This document shows, piece after piece, positions 52,699 through 61,791 of a stretch of DNA of 64,000 nt. The stretch is from Candidatus Neomarinimicrobiota bacterium (lineage in GTDB: Bacteria > Fidelibacterota > Marinisomatia > Marinisomatales > S15-B10). The translations under genes and the position numbers were made by a program. The DNA lies in NCBI GenBank assembly GCA_030743815.1, contig JASLRT010000005.1, positions 1 to 64,000 of the forward strand, written 5' to 3'. The number at the start of each line of letters is the position of its first letter. The first letter of the stretch is position 1. The notes under the pieces are model-generated. The model searched no databases. It saw only the letters and a program-made list of their open reading frames with translations, and had not been told where the DNA came from.

Positions 52699-53240
52699 AA
52701 AGCATTGCTGACCACCGACGTAGAGTTTACGACTGCATAACCAATCTCATCGGGAGTTCTGATAATCCCACGCCAATCGTGATGTTGAACCGCAGGATGA
52801 ATCCGTATCCCGAGTTTCAGATCGGTGTGAAGTTATAACGATTCAATATTTTCGGTTCCATAAAGGATCGTGTTGCCTTGAGCATGATTCGTGAAACAGA
52901 GGTGGGAACCGGGCAGACTCTCCTGGAAGCCTCTTCCAGGAATACCGGCCTGGCTCTGGCGGCCATTGCCAACGCTATCGGTCTGCCGGCGGAAGTGGCC
53001 GTCCCGGAAAGAATACCAGAGGAAAAAAGGTGCTATTGAGATTGCTGGGAATAGATACATTGGGGGAGGCGGAAGACGAGCTATACCCTCTGTTCCCCAA
53101 TGAGGGGGCACGGCAGTCACTATCTCAGCGGACGATGTTTTCAAGTATACGAGCTTTTATCAGCCGTACTTGGCGGATGCAAACGAACCTTAAAATGGGG
53201 AACAAGGCGATCCTGACCGGACTGGAATGGAATGCTTGAC
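52695..53240 (+). pseudogene. Decayed cysteine-synthase-family (PLP fold type II) gene
   Basis: A GTG overlapping the hisI stop, with a strong aaggaggt upstream, opens a frame reading I-G-S-S-D-N-P-T-P-I-V-M-L-N-R, like the start of CysK. A TAA interrupts it at 52836 where the family has Glu (K-L-E), but the same frame continues as F-N-I-F-G-S-I-K-D-R-V-A-L (PLP-lysine motif) and L-E-A-S-S-R-N-T-G (normally S-G-N-T-G). At the A6 run 53023-53028 a one-base loss shifts the frame; the +1 frame then reads V-L-L-R-L-L-G-I-D-T-L-G-E. Further shifts follow (Y-Q-P-Y-L-A-D-A-N in another frame). About 180 codons remain of ~300, so the 3' part is deleted as well. It was once an operon gene and is now dead. 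Confidence 0.8.
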
Positions 53241-53252
53241 GAAGGAGAAGAT

Positions 53253-54503
53253 ATGAGCAAGAAGAAAGTAGTATTAGCATACAGCGGAGGGCTCGATACG
53301 TCGGTCATTCTCAAATGGCTGCAGAACAAAGGGTATGCAGTCATTTGTTTTGTCGGCAATGTGGGTCAGCGGGAGGATTTTGCAGCCGTAGAGGAGAAGG
53401 CCCTGAAAACAGGCGCCTCAAAAGTCTTCGTGGAGGATCTGCGGCGTGAGTTTATCACCGACTTCATTTTTCCTGCGCTTCAGGGTAATGCGCTGTATGA
53501 AGGGAGGTATCTGTTAGGCACGTCTCTGGCCCGGCCGGTCTTGGCGAAAAGGCAGATCGAGATTGCCCGGAGCGAGGGGGCGAACTTCGTGGCTCACGGA
53601 GCCACCGGCAAGGGGAATGATCAGGTGAGGTTTGAACTGACCTACTACGCACTGAATCCGGATATTCAGGTAATCTCGCCCTGGAAGGACAGCGAGTTTC
53701 TCGCTGAGTTCAAGGGACGGACCGATCTATTGGCCTCTGCTGAAGCGTGGGAGATTCCTGTGAGCGCCACAAAGAAGCACCCGTACAGTGAGGATGAGAA
53801 TCTGATGCACATCAGCCACGAGGCGGGCATCCTGGAAGACCCAGCTCTGCGGCCTGCCGAATCGGTTTTCAGCCATACTGCCGGCATAGATCAGACGCCG
53901 GGCAAGGAAACGATTATCGATATTTACTTTGAGAACGGATTACCGACAAAGGTCGTGAACCTGGATGATGGAACCGAGCAGAGTGATCCTCTGGATCTTT
54001 TTCTCTACCTTAACGGTCTTGCGGGAGAACACGGCATAGGGCGGCTCGACATGGTTGAGAACCGGTTCATCGGTATTAAGTCGAGAGGAATTTACGAGAC
54101 GCCCGGCGCTACCGTATTGTGGGCTGCCCACCGCGACCTCGAAGGGATGGCCATGGACAAGGAGGTAATGCACCTCCGCGACATGCTGATCCCGAAATTC
54201 TCGGAACTCATCTACAACGGCCTCTGGTACTCGCCCGAAATGGACTTCATAATGAGCGCATTCAAAAAGAGTCAGGAGGCCATCGATGGCAAGGTGACTG
54301 TGGCTCTCTACAAGGGGAATGTGACGGTGGTCGGAAGAGAATCCCATACGTCCCTTTACGATCAGGACTTCTCCAGCATGGAGGTTGAGGGCGGTTTTGA
54401 CGCTGAAGACAGCCGCGGCTTCATCAATATTCACTCTATCAGACTCAAGGCCCACAATCTTGTGTTGCACAAGCGGCGGCCTTACAACTGGAGAAAGGAG
54501 TAG
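53253..54503 (+). CDS. argG: Argininosuccinate synthase
   Basis: 416 residues from the ATG at 53253 (aaggag 5 bp upstream); an ATG at 53232 is in frame but lacks that spacing. N-terminal ATP-pyrophosphatase loop [11 protein letters not shown], then [11 protein letters not shown] and Y-S-E-D-E-N-L. It joins citrulline and aspartate using ATP. No promoter or terminator separates it from hisI and the pseudogene, so it appears to belong to the his transcript. argH follows after 5 bp. Confidence 0.95.
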   Translation: MSKKKVVLAYSGGLDTSVILKWLQNKGYAVICFVGNVGQREDFAAVEEKALKTGASKVFVEDLRREFITDFIFPALQGNALYEGRYLLGTSLARPVLAKRQIEIARSEGANFVAHGATGKGNDQVRFELTYYALNPDIQVISPWKDSEFLAEFKGRTDLLASAEAWEIPVSATKKHPYSEDENLMHISHEAGILEDPALRPAESVFSHTAGIDQTPGKETIIDIYFENGLPTKVVNLDDGTEQSDPLDLFLYLNGLAGEHGIGRLDMVENRFIGIKSRGIYETPGATVLWAAHRDLEGMAMDKEVMHLRDMLIPKFSELIYNGLWYSPEMDFIMSAFKKSQEAIDGKVTVALYKGNVTVVGRESHTSLYDQDFSSMEVEGGFDAEDSRGFINIHSIRLKAHNLVLHKRRPYNWRKE

Positions 54504-54508
54504 CGTTT

Positions 54509-55699
54509 ATGGGGAAGCTATGGCAAAAAGGATACGACCTGAATAAAGAAATTGAGTCGTTTACCGTGGGCGATGATCCTGAACTCGATCAGCGGTTGGT
54601 CCCCTACGATTGCGTCGCTTCCATGGCACATGCAAAGATGCTGGGCAAGATCGGGATTCTTGACGGTAACGAAGTTAGACAGCTCGTTGCGGAACTGGAG
54701 AACATCATCGAACTCCACAAGGGCGGGCAGTTCCCCATAACTCTTGATCAGGAGGACTGCCACACGGCTATCGAGAATCATCTCACAGAAAAGCTGGGCG
54801 ATCTGGGGAAGAAAATCCACACAGCCCGCTCACGGAATGATCAGGTGTTGACGGCATTGCGTCTGTTCTACAAAGATCAGATCAATGAATGTGAGGAGTT
54901 GATTGACGGTCTCATCGAGTCAATGGAAAGCTTCATCAAAAGAAGTGGAGAGACGCCGTTGCCGGGCTATACGCACATGCGGAAAGCCATGCCTTCATCT
55001 GTCGCTATGTGGGGCGGTGCGTTGGTCGATTCCATGAAGGACAATCGGAAACTGCTCCACGTGGTCCTTGTATTGATTGATCAGTCACCGCTGGGTACTG
55101 CCGCCGGCTATGGAGTACCGCTGAAGATCGATAGGGAATTCACAGCGAAAGAGCTGGGGTTTGATACAGTGCAGCAGAACCCAATCTATGTCCAGAACAG
55201 CAGGGGGAAATTTGAGATATCGCTGCTGCACGCACTGAGCCAGATTATTCTCGACCTCAACAGAATCGCATCGGATTTGATTTTGTTCAGCATGCCCGAG
55301 TTTGGCTTCTTTGAACTGCCTGATGAGTTTTGTACCGGCAGCTCAATCATGCCGCAGAAAAAGAATCCCGATGTGCTGGAAATTCTGAGGGCTAAGTACC
55401 ATGTGGTGAGGTCGTGCCAGCACGAAGTGGAGTCTATTGTGGGGAATCTGATATCAGGATTCAGTCGAGACCTCCAACTCACCAAGGAGCCCACTCTCAG
55501 GGGTATCGACACGACCCTGGAGTGTCTCTCCGTGGCGGCACTGATTTTCAGTGAACTGAGCTTGAACAAGGAGCGGTGTGAGAAGGCGATGACGGACGAA
55601 CTGTTTGCCACGGAGGAGGTTTATCAGCTGGTGGAACAGGGAATCCCATTCCGGGAAGCATACGGGCGGGTGGCGCTGAAGCATAAAGATTCGTCATAA
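54509..55699 (+). CDS. argH: Argininosuccinate lyase, short C-terminus
   Basis: 396 residues. Family motifs H-T-A-R-S-R-N-D-Q (~107), G-Y-T-H-M-R-K-A-M-P-S-S and the catalytic loop G-S-S-I-M-P-Q-K-K-N-P (~277). It cleaves argininosuccinate to arginine and fumarate. It stops soon after P-F-R-E-A-Y-G-R-V-A, about 50-60 residues short of the usual 450-470, so the last helices of the C-terminal domain are missing; the active site is intact. The sequence after the stop does not continue the family. Last gene of the operon; a bulged hairpin without a T run follows at about 55703-55725. Confidence 0.9.
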   Translation: MGKLWQKGYDLNKEIESFTVGDDPELDQRLVPYDCVASMAHAKMLGKIGILDGNEVRQLVAELENIIELHKGGQFPITLDQEDCHTAIENHLTEKLGDLGKKIHTARSRNDQVLTALRLFYKDQINECEELIDGLIESMESFIKRSGETPLPGYTHMRKAMPSSVAMWGGALVDSMKDNRKLLHVVLVLIDQSPLGTAAGYGVPLKIDREFTAKELGFDTVQQNPIYVQNSRGKFEISLLHALSQIILDLNRIASDLILFSMPEFGFFELPDEFCTGSSIMPQKKNPDVLEILRAKYHVVRSCQHEVESIVGNLISGFSRDLQLTKEPTLRGIDTTLECLSVAALIFSELSLNKERCEKAMTDELFATEEVYQLVEQGIPFREAYGRVALKHKDSS

Positions 55700-55805
55700 T
55701 CTGAGGCAGGAGAATCTGCTCTGCCTGGCTACCTACCAGCAAAGAGATGTTGAATGTCACCTCTAAAATGTATAGCTTCCTCTCTCACTTGAGGAGTATC
55801 AAACG

Positions 55806-56942
55806 ATGGTCTCGCCTCCTGTCCGTACGTTAGCCATTTCCCCGCTGGTTCTTGCCGCTATTCTGAAGGTTTGTACGCCTATTCAGGTGGACGGTAACGG
55901 TGACCTTCCTTTGGATGAAATTGTTCTTCCCCCGGGGTTCGAGATTCAACTGTATGCCAGCGACGTCCCCAATGCCCGGTCGATGACGCTGAGCTCCAGT
56001 GGAGTCCTGTTCGTAGGTACTCGTCGTGAAGGGAATGTCTACGCCATCCGGGACGAAGATGGGGACTTTCATGCCGATGAAGTTATTGTCATCGATGAAG
56101 GTCTCAACATGCCCAACGGCGTTGCTTTCAGAGATGATGACCTTTACGTGATGGAGGTAAATCGGCTGTTGCGATATAACGACATAGAAGATCACCTTGA
56201 TGCCCCGCCCGATCCTGTGGTGGTTTATGATCGCTATCCAACAGACAGTCACCACGGCTGGAAATTCATCCGCTTCGGCCCAGACGGGATGCTCTACATT
56301 CCGGTGGGTGCTCCCTGCAACATCTGCGACGAGGAAGACGACCGCTATGCCTCTATTACAAGGATCAACCACGATGGTAACGGTTTCGAGATCTTCTCAC
56401 ATGGAGTGCGAAACACGGTAGGCTTTGACTGGCATCCCGTGACAGAGGAATTGTGGTTCACCGATAACGGCCGCGACTGGCTGGGCGATGACATGCCTCC
56501 AGATGAACTGAACCGCGCCCCGGAAAAGGGAGTGCACTTTGGATTTCCGTACTGCCATGGAGAAGATATTCTCGATCCCGAATTCGGAGAAGGGCAAGAT
56601 TGTGCTGATTATGTGTCGCCGGCTCAGGAACTGGATCCACATGTGGCTGCTCTGGGGATGCGCTTCTACACCGGGGATATGTTCTCCGAGAATTACCGCG
56701 ATCAGATCCTCATCGCTGAGCACGGCTCTTGGAACCGGAGCATCCCCATCGGCTATCGGCTGATGCTGGTAGAATTGAATGGGGATGACGTCGTCGGCTA
56801 CAAGGTTTTCGCCGAGGGGTGGCTTCAGGGGATGACGGCTTGGGGGCGGCCGGTAGATGTTCTCGTGATGCCGGATGGGAGTCTACTGGTGTCAGATGAC
56901 TTTGCTGGCGTTATCTACCGGATCACCTATACGGGTCGGTAG
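55806..56942 (+). CDS. PQQ-dependent sugar dehydrogenase / sorbosone dehydrogenase-like protein
   Basis: 378 residues with a hydrophobic N-terminal signal and GAGGAG 8 bp before the ATG. Six-bladed beta-propeller of the glucose/sorbosone dehydrogenase family: L-P-P-G-F-E-I, H-H-G-W-K-F-I-R-F-G-P-D-G-M-L-Y, H-G-V-R-N-T-V-G-F-D-W, W-F-T-D-N-G-R-D-W-L-G-D-D, A-E-H-G-S-W-N-R-S. It probably oxidises an aldose or related sugar in the periplasm with PQQ and calcium; the substrate and PQQ dependence are untested. It seems to be a single gene with the next cluster convergent. Confidence 0.85.
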   Translation: MVSPPVRTLAISPLVLAAILKVCTPIQVDGNGDLPLDEIVLPPGFEIQLYASDVPNARSMTLSSSGVLFVGTRREGNVYAIRDEDGDFHADEVIVIDEGLNMPNGVAFRDDDLYVMEVNRLLRYNDIEDHLDAPPDPVVVYDRYPTDSHHGWKFIRFGPDGMLYIPVGAPCNICDEEDDRYASITRINHDGNGFEIFSHGVRNTVGFDWHPVTEELWFTDNGRDWLGDDMPPDELNRAPEKGVHFGFPYCHGEDILDPEFGEGQDCADYVSPAQELDPHVAALGMRFYTGDMFSENYRDQILIAEHGSWNRSIPIGYRLMLVELNGDDVVGYKVFAEGWLQGMTAWGRPVDVLVMPDGSLLVSDDFAGVIYRITYTGR

Positions 56943-56969
56943 CGAGCAAGAGGAAAAGAGTGACGAGAC

Positions 56970-57371
56970 TTACCTTATGGGTAGCAGATGACCGAGGATG
57001 TAGCCGATGAGTATCCCAACAAGCAGCGCCAGAGTTAGAACGCGGGAGCGAACCATCTCTTTGGTGTAGCCTTTCTTGATGGCTATGACAGAGACGATGT
57101 AGCCGAGGCCATTCACGAGCCAGAAGAACGGCAGAGCAAAAACTTTCACGATCAGAGGACCCACCACGGGAATGAGTGTAACTACAGCCCCCAATCCCGC
57201 AAACGCCTTTGTGAACAGACTGAGTACGATCGTTAAGATGGCAATGATTTCTTTAGGAACGTCGAATGCGAGGAGGACCAGAATGCCGGCCACGATTCCG
57301 CCCCACAGAAAAACACTCTTTCCGTATTGCTGCCAGAATGGTTTTCGTTCTGCTTCGGTGTTGTCAGTCAT
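56970..57371 (-). CDS. Small multi-pass membrane protein, unknown function
   Basis: 133 residues with about four hydrophobic helices (F-L-W-G-G-I-V-A-G-I-L-V-L-L, I-I-A-I-L-T-I-V-L-S-L-F, the P-V-V-G-P-L-I-V-K-V region, and C-terminal L-A-L-L-V-G-I-L-I-G-Y-I-L-G). I do not recognise a family. It is the last gene of the minus-strand run 62610-56970 and overlaps the DUF3108 gene by 8 nt. Confidence 0.7.
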   Translation of the reverse strand: MTDNTEAERKPFWQQYGKSVFLWGGIVAGILVLLAFDVPKEIIAILTIVLSLFTKAFAGLGAVVTLIPVVGPLIVKVFALPFFWLVNGLGYIVSVIAIKKGYTKEMVRSRVLTLALLVGILIGYILGHLLPIR

Positions 57372-58107
57372 CCTCTATCTCTGCGGTGAGGGTGATCCCT
57401 CGAACAGTCACTTCTGCCTGTAATATACGTCTTTCCCCGCCCCTTTCAATCCAGATTTGCCGCACACAGTTGCTAAGCGCAATCCCCCATGTGAAGACGT
57501 CTGTTGTTTCCACAAGCTCTGTTTTCGTACCCTTCGTTTTGCGTATATCAAAACGGTAGTGATCAGACAGGTACGATTCTCCATTCACATCGATTTCAGT
57601 AGAATCGACCCAAAGAAATCGCCCTTGAAATAGTTGCCCTTCGTGATCTAATTGCCACCATTTGGTATCGAGATTGCTCCAATCTGTCGTTCGACTTCTC
57701 ATAAGGAGAGAGAATAGGTTGTGTATGTCTGAAGGGCGCTCGTAGTGTGAATCCTCGTAGCGATAAGCCCCTGCGTCACTGTCCCACTTTAGGATGAGCT
57801 TCTGATCAATGTTCGGTTGCTTGATCCTCTTTTCATATCTGAGCATCTGGAATGTCTGCCCATCGTAGACGGTTGTATAGCTGTTGTCCACTTCAAAGAC
57901 ATATGCAAAAACATTGGTTGTTTCCGCGGTAAATTCCAGTTTCCTCTCATTAATGCCTGATCCTTCGCTCAGTGACATGGTGATATCCACGCATGGGATT
58001 TTCCAGAAATAAACGGTGTAGTTGAATTTGTCGCTTGCGAGTAGAGAAGAGGCGGTGGCAAGCAGCGTCAATCCGATTCCGCAGTGCTTTATTGGTCGCT
58101 TTATCAT
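57364..58107 (-). CDS. DUF3108-like periplasmic protein
   Basis: 247 residues from the ATG at 58107, which overlaps the stop of the glycosyltransferase upstream (ATGA); a longer frame to 58212 would precede the signal peptide (L-L-A-T-A-S-S-L-L-A-S). The mature part matches DUF3108: F-N-Y-T-V-Y-F-W-K-I-P, then a beta-rich body with V-F-E-V-D-N-S-Y-T-T-V-Y-D and a second half with L-F-Q-G-R-F-L-W-V-D. DUF3108 proteins are predicted periplasmic beta-sheet proteins of unknown role. The overlap with the glycosyltransferases suggests a shared envelope function. Confidence 0.72.
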   Translation of the reverse strand: MIKRPIKHCGIGLTLLATASSLLASDKFNYTVYFWKIPCVDITMSLSEGSGINERKLEFTAETTNVFAYVFEVDNSYTTVYDGQTFQMLRYEKRIKQPNIDQKLILKWDSDAGAYRYEDSHYERPSDIHNLFSLLMRSRTTDWSNLDTKWWQLDHEGQLFQGRFLWVDSTEIDVNGESYLSDHYRFDIRKTKGTKTELVETTDVFTWGIALSNCVRQIWIERGGERRILQAEVTVRGITLTAEIEDD

Positions 58108-59261
58108 AAGTTGATTTGATGTGAAACTGTTGATTTCTGCTTTCGCCCCTTCCATGAGAGGGGTACAAAGGAACCTAACGTCCCCAAAATAACAACGTAT
58201 AAGCTGTGCCACAGTTCATCTGCGAAAAAGAACCATGCATCGAAAGGTCGTTCAACCAGCGCCGTATAGCGTGAGATGAGGATACCGTCGCCCATCATCT
58301 TAATAAACCACGGCAAAAGCCAGCCGGACTGCCAAGTCGCAAGAAAAAGTATCTGGCTTGCCAGAACGGAAATATTCGTCAGGTAGATAAGTATCAGAGC
58401 CCATTTGAAATTGCTATTGACGAAAGGGAGACGGAAGTATGAAGCACCTTTTGATGCAAACCGGAGACGTTGCATTATGAATGATTGCCAGTCAGGTGGA
58501 GGGGTACTTGTCACTTCCGCCGCTTTGGAAGTAGCGAATGCCAGGTGCCAGCCCCGGCTGGAAATCTTGTGCATCATGAGATCATCATCGCCTGAAAAGA
58601 ACGACTCAATCTCATCGTATCCGCCCACGTGTTCGTAGGTTGACCGCCTGACAGCCAAATTTCTACCGCTAAGCGTCAACGGTAGATTTTGTGCAAGGCC
58701 GCCCGCCGCCAAAGCATCCAGCCCGATGGAATCCATCAGCAGCATTCTGTTCCATAGTATCTCATTGCTAACCAGAGATGCGGGTCCCGCCGCCATTCCC
58801 AGATTCTCATTGGTGAAGAGGGAACTGATTGATCTCGCCCATCCGGGTGACATAACGCAGTCGGCATCGGTAAAGAGAAGTAACTCTCCGGAAGACTCTT
58901 GTATACCTCTTGCCAGTGCCCATTTCTTGGGAGACCAGGTTTCTGGTGTATTGTCTACAAACAGCTGTCTGATACGCGAATCGGTGAATACCGCTTGATC
59001 GATGATTTCACCCGTTGAATCAATGGAGCCGTCATTGACGATGACTATTTCGATTTTTTCATTCGGGTAATCCTGAGCTTGCAGGTGCTCAAGAAGTTGA
59101 CCAATATGTTGCTCCTCATTACGTGCCGCCACAATAATGGAGAGGTTGGGAAGATCTGTATCTTTCCGGTCGTTTCCATTTGATACAGTTTTAAGGCCGT
59201 TTCTGAGCCAGGTGAGAAAAAGAAAGTATGTGAAAGCGAGAAGCGAAAGGATAGCGATCAT
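58104..59261 (-). CDS. Membrane glycosyltransferase, GT2 family (second of a tandem pair)
   Basis: 385 residues from the ATG at 59261, overlapping the stop of the neighbouring paralogue; an ATG at 59348 lies within that gene. One N-terminal membrane helix, a cytoplasmic GT-A domain (S-I-I-V-A-A-R-N-E-E-Q-H-I, V-N-D-G-S-I-D-S-T, F-T-D-A-D-C-V, F-S-G-D-D-D-L, I-M-Q-R-L-R-F) and three to four C-terminal helices. The Q-x-x-R-W-type motif ends in Phe here. Such enzymes add sugars to lipids or start surface polymers. Acceptor unknown. Confidence 0.82.
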   Translation of the reverse strand: MIAILSLLAFTYFLFLTWLRNGLKTVSNGNDRKDTDLPNLSIIVAARNEEQHIGQLLEHLQAQDYPNEKIEIVIVNDGSIDSTGEIIDQAVFTDSRIRQLFVDNTPETWSPKKWALARGIQESSGELLLFTDADCVMSPGWARSISSLFTNENLGMAAGPASLVSNEILWNRMLLMDSIGLDALAAGGLAQNLPLTLSGRNLAVRRSTYEHVGGYDEIESFFSGDDDLMMHKISSRGWHLAFATSKAAEVTSTPPPDWQSFIMQRLRFASKGASYFRLPFVNSNFKWALILIYLTNISVLASQILFLATWQSGWLLPWFIKMMGDGILISRYTALVERPFDAWFFFADELWHSLYVVILGTLGSFVPLSWKGRKQKSTVSHQINL

Positions 59262-60379
59262 TTCTGGCGCCCTCCCCATCCAGTTGGAATCGGCAACAGG
59301 GTAACAATCCCCATCACCACGACGTATGGGATCTGGGAAAAGAACCATATGGGGAAGGACCGCCGCATATCAAATCTTTCAAAGAGTGAGGTCGTTCTGA
59401 GCATAAGAAGACCTTCGACAATAAACTTTAAACCCAAAGCGAGTATGAAAGGAAAGAACCATTTCAGTGAGAACAGCAGACTAGCGGCCAGTAAAAGAAT
59501 AAGAAGATTGGCGAGGAAAGTAACAATAATGACGAAGAAGAAAAACATGTCAGTTTGCCTGACGGAAAGGGAATCAGCCGCCCATCTGATGCGCTGAGAG
59601 ATAAATGGCCGCAGATTGGGTAACGGCGGCGTGCTGACATAACTGGCGCGGTCGAATGCGGTAGTGATAGTCCACTCTTTGTGCTGCTTGATATTCTGTA
59701 AGAGGAGATTATCATCACCTCCGGCAGCATCAGCGAAAGAAGAAAAGCCGCCAGCTTGTTCAAAAACTTCTTTGCGGTAGGCGAGATTCTGGCCTGTGCA
59801 GGCAAAGGGAAACCCGAGCGATGCTGTACCACGGGCGGCGCCCATTAACAGGAGAAAATCCAGCGCCTCTATCTGCTGCATAGCGGTCTCCGGGTGATCG
59901 ATCTCCGCATGTCCAATAACCAGCCCGGTGTCAGGCGTGAAACAGGAGACCATCGATTCAATCCACTGACTGGAGATGTGACAGTCCGCATCGGTCAACA
60001 GAATGATTTCGCCTCTGGCGCTGCGGATGCCGATGTCGAGGGGACGCTTCTTGTTTCTTAAAGGTGATGCCGATCCTTCTGTTGAGAGGAAGTGTACGTT
60101 ATCGTACTTCTCCATAAAGGCGTGAGTAACGTTTGGCGTGATATCTGTCGATTCATCATCGACGACGATCACTTCGTATTTTTCTTTGGGATATGTCTGA
60201 TGAACAACTTCTCTCAGGATACGGTGAATGTGATCCCTCTCATTTTTTGCCGGGAGAACTACGGTGATGAAAGGCTGGGTGCTGGAATGATTCTTCTCTT
60301 CCAGAAAGAGGCCAATAAGGAAGAATGAGACGGCTAAGAAGTAGAGTCCAATGACCGCATAGAAGAGAGTGATGAACAA
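59258..60379 (-). CDS. Membrane glycosyltransferase, GT2 family (first of a tandem pair)
   Basis: 373 residues with the same layout as the next gene: one N-terminal helix (Y-A-V-I-G-L-Y-F-L-A-V-S-F-F-L-I), GT-A motifs T-V-V-L-P-A-K-N-E-R, V-D-D-E-S-T-D-I-T, L-T-D-A-D-C-H, G-G-D-D-N-L-L and a canonical Q-R-I-R-W, then three to four helices. The pair probably arose by duplication and acts on the same glycolipid pathway. 9 bp separate it from mgtE. Confidence 0.84.
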   Translation of the reverse strand: MFITLFYAVIGLYFLAVSFFLIGLFLEEKNHSSTQPFITVVLPAKNERDHIHRILREVVHQTYPKEKYEVIVVDDESTDITPNVTHAFMEKYDNVHFLSTEGSASPLRNKKRPLDIGIRSARGEIILLTDADCHISSQWIESMVSCFTPDTGLVIGHAEIDHPETAMQQIEALDFLLLMGAARGTASLGFPFACTGQNLAYRKEVFEQAGGFSSFADAAGGDDNLLLQNIKQHKEWTITTAFDRASYVSTPPLPNLRPFISQRIRWAADSLSVRQTDMFFFFVIIVTFLANLLILLLAASLLFSLKWFFPFILALGLKFIVEGLLMLRTTSLFERFDMRRSFPIWFFSQIPYVVVMGIVTLLPIPTGWGGRQK

Positions 60380-60388
60380 AGTTCTACT

Positions 60389-61783
60389 CTAGATACTGGA
60401 GAACAGTGACGCGGCGATAAGGAAATAGACAAGGATTCCAAGCACATCTATTGATGTTGTTACAAAAGGTCCCGAGGCAATAGCTGGATCGACATCGAGT
60501 TTTCTCAACACTATAGGTACGAGGGTACCGATTGATGTGGCAATCACCATAGATGCGCAGATGGCCAGCCCCACTACCAGTCCAAGTCTCGGCGGGGCGT
60601 CAATGAATTTCATAGACGCCACGGCTCCCAGCAGGATGCCGTAGAAGATTCCCAGCACAAGGCCGACGCGCATCTCTTTCCAGATCACTTTACCCATCTG
60701 CATCAGCTGTACTCGCCCTGTGGCGAAACCTCTGACAATGATAGTGGAAGACTGTGTCCCCACATTACCTCCCATACCGACGATAACAGGGATGAAAGCT
60801 GCTAGTGCGATGATACTTTGTAGTACCGTTTCGAATAGTCCGATGATGTAGACGGCAATCGTACCACCGATCCAGCTTGCGAAGAGCCACGGCAGGCGCA
60901 GCTTCACATTCTCGAATGTTGATTTCATAAGGATTTCCCGGTCTCTGCCGATCCCGGCCATCTGTAGAAAATCTTCTGTCGCCTCTTCGCGAATAACATC
61001 AACTACGTCATCCACCGTTACGATGCCAAGCAGAACACCACTGCTGTCTATTACCGGGATTGCCAGCAGATTGTAGCGTGACACCTGACGAGCTACCTCT
61101 TCCTGATCAGTCTCTGGCGTCACTGAAACCACGTCTTTTACCATTATGGTCTTGAGTTCCGTCAGCGGCGAAACTGTAACAAGATCACGGAGTGAGACGA
61201 CTCCGGTGAGTCGCTTGGCTTCATCAGTGATGTAGAGGTAGAAGACCATCTCCGCCTCTTCAGATGATTGAATAGATTTGATGGCTTCTCCGGCCTGAGT
61301 GCTCTCCGGCAGAGAGAATACGTCCACCGACATTATACCCCCAGCAGTATCCTCGGGGTAGGCCATCAGTTCCTCCAGCTCTTCCGATTCTTCTTTTCTC
61401 AGCGTTTCGAGGATTGCGTTGGCTTTCTCTTCGGGAAGCAGATTCAGAATGTCGGCGGTATCGTCCGAACCAACTTCTTCCAGTAACTGTGCCACCTCCT
61501 GTGCATCGAGCGGTTGGAGCAGTGTTTCGATGACAGTGCTGTCCAGTTCACTCAAGAACTCGCCAATACGGTCTGTCTGTCTGATCAGGTTGAAGATAGA
61601 GATGCGCTCAATATCCGTGAACTGACGGAAAAGGAGGGCGAGGTCAGCCGGGTGTGTCTTATTGATTAGTTTCAGCAGATTAGCTTTGGCCCGCCGCCGG
61701 CTGAGCCGTCGGAATGTATCCAGCAGCACAGCCACCTCCGTCTGAAGCATAGGTGTTCTTTTCACTGTTTCAACTGTTGCCAT
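60389..61783 (-). CDS. mgtE: MgtE-family magnesium transporter
   Basis: 464 residues: N-terminal superhelical MgtE_N domain (~20-130, A-D-L-A-L-L-F-R-Q, L-D-A-Q-E-V-A-Q-L-L-E-E), two CBS domains (~135-260) with the loop M-A-Y-P-E-D-T-A-G-G-I-M, and a C-terminal five-helix channel with V-G-M-G-G-N-V-G-T-Q-S-S-T-I-I-V-R-G. The cytosolic domains sense magnesium and close the channel when it is plentiful. No magnesium riboswitch is seen; the gene starts 8 bp after the CPBP stop, so it is probably co-transcribed. Confidence 0.94.
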   Translation of the reverse strand: MATVETVKRTPMLQTEVAVLLDTFRRLSRRRAKANLLKLINKTHPADLALLFRQFTDIERISIFNLIRQTDRIGEFLSELDSTVIETLLQPLDAQEVAQLLEEVGSDDTADILNLLPEEKANAILETLRKEESEELEELMAYPEDTAGGIMSVDVFSLPESTQAGEAIKSIQSSEEAEMVFYLYITDEAKRLTGVVSLRDLVTVSPLTELKTIMVKDVVSVTPETDQEEVARQVSRYNLLAIPVIDSSGVLLGIVTVDDVVDVIREEATEDFLQMAGIGRDREILMKSTFENVKLRLPWLFASWIGGTIAVYIIGLFETVLQSIIALAAFIPVIVGMGGNVGTQSSTIIVRGFATGRVQLMQMGKVIWKEMRVGLVLGIFYGILLGAVASMKFIDAPPRLGLVVGLAICASMVIATSIGTLVPIVLRKLDVDPAIASGPFVTTSIDVLGILVYFLIAASLFSSI

Positions 61784-61791
61784 TGGTCCTG

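Noticed and set aside
53023-53028. A6 run as a programmed frameshift site in the cysteine-synthase-like gene
   Set aside because: A nonsense codon lies upstream, further shifts lie downstream and key residues are changed, so decay explains it better.
55703-55725. Hairpin after argH as a terminator
   Set aside because: The stem has a bulge and no T run follows; kept only as a remark.
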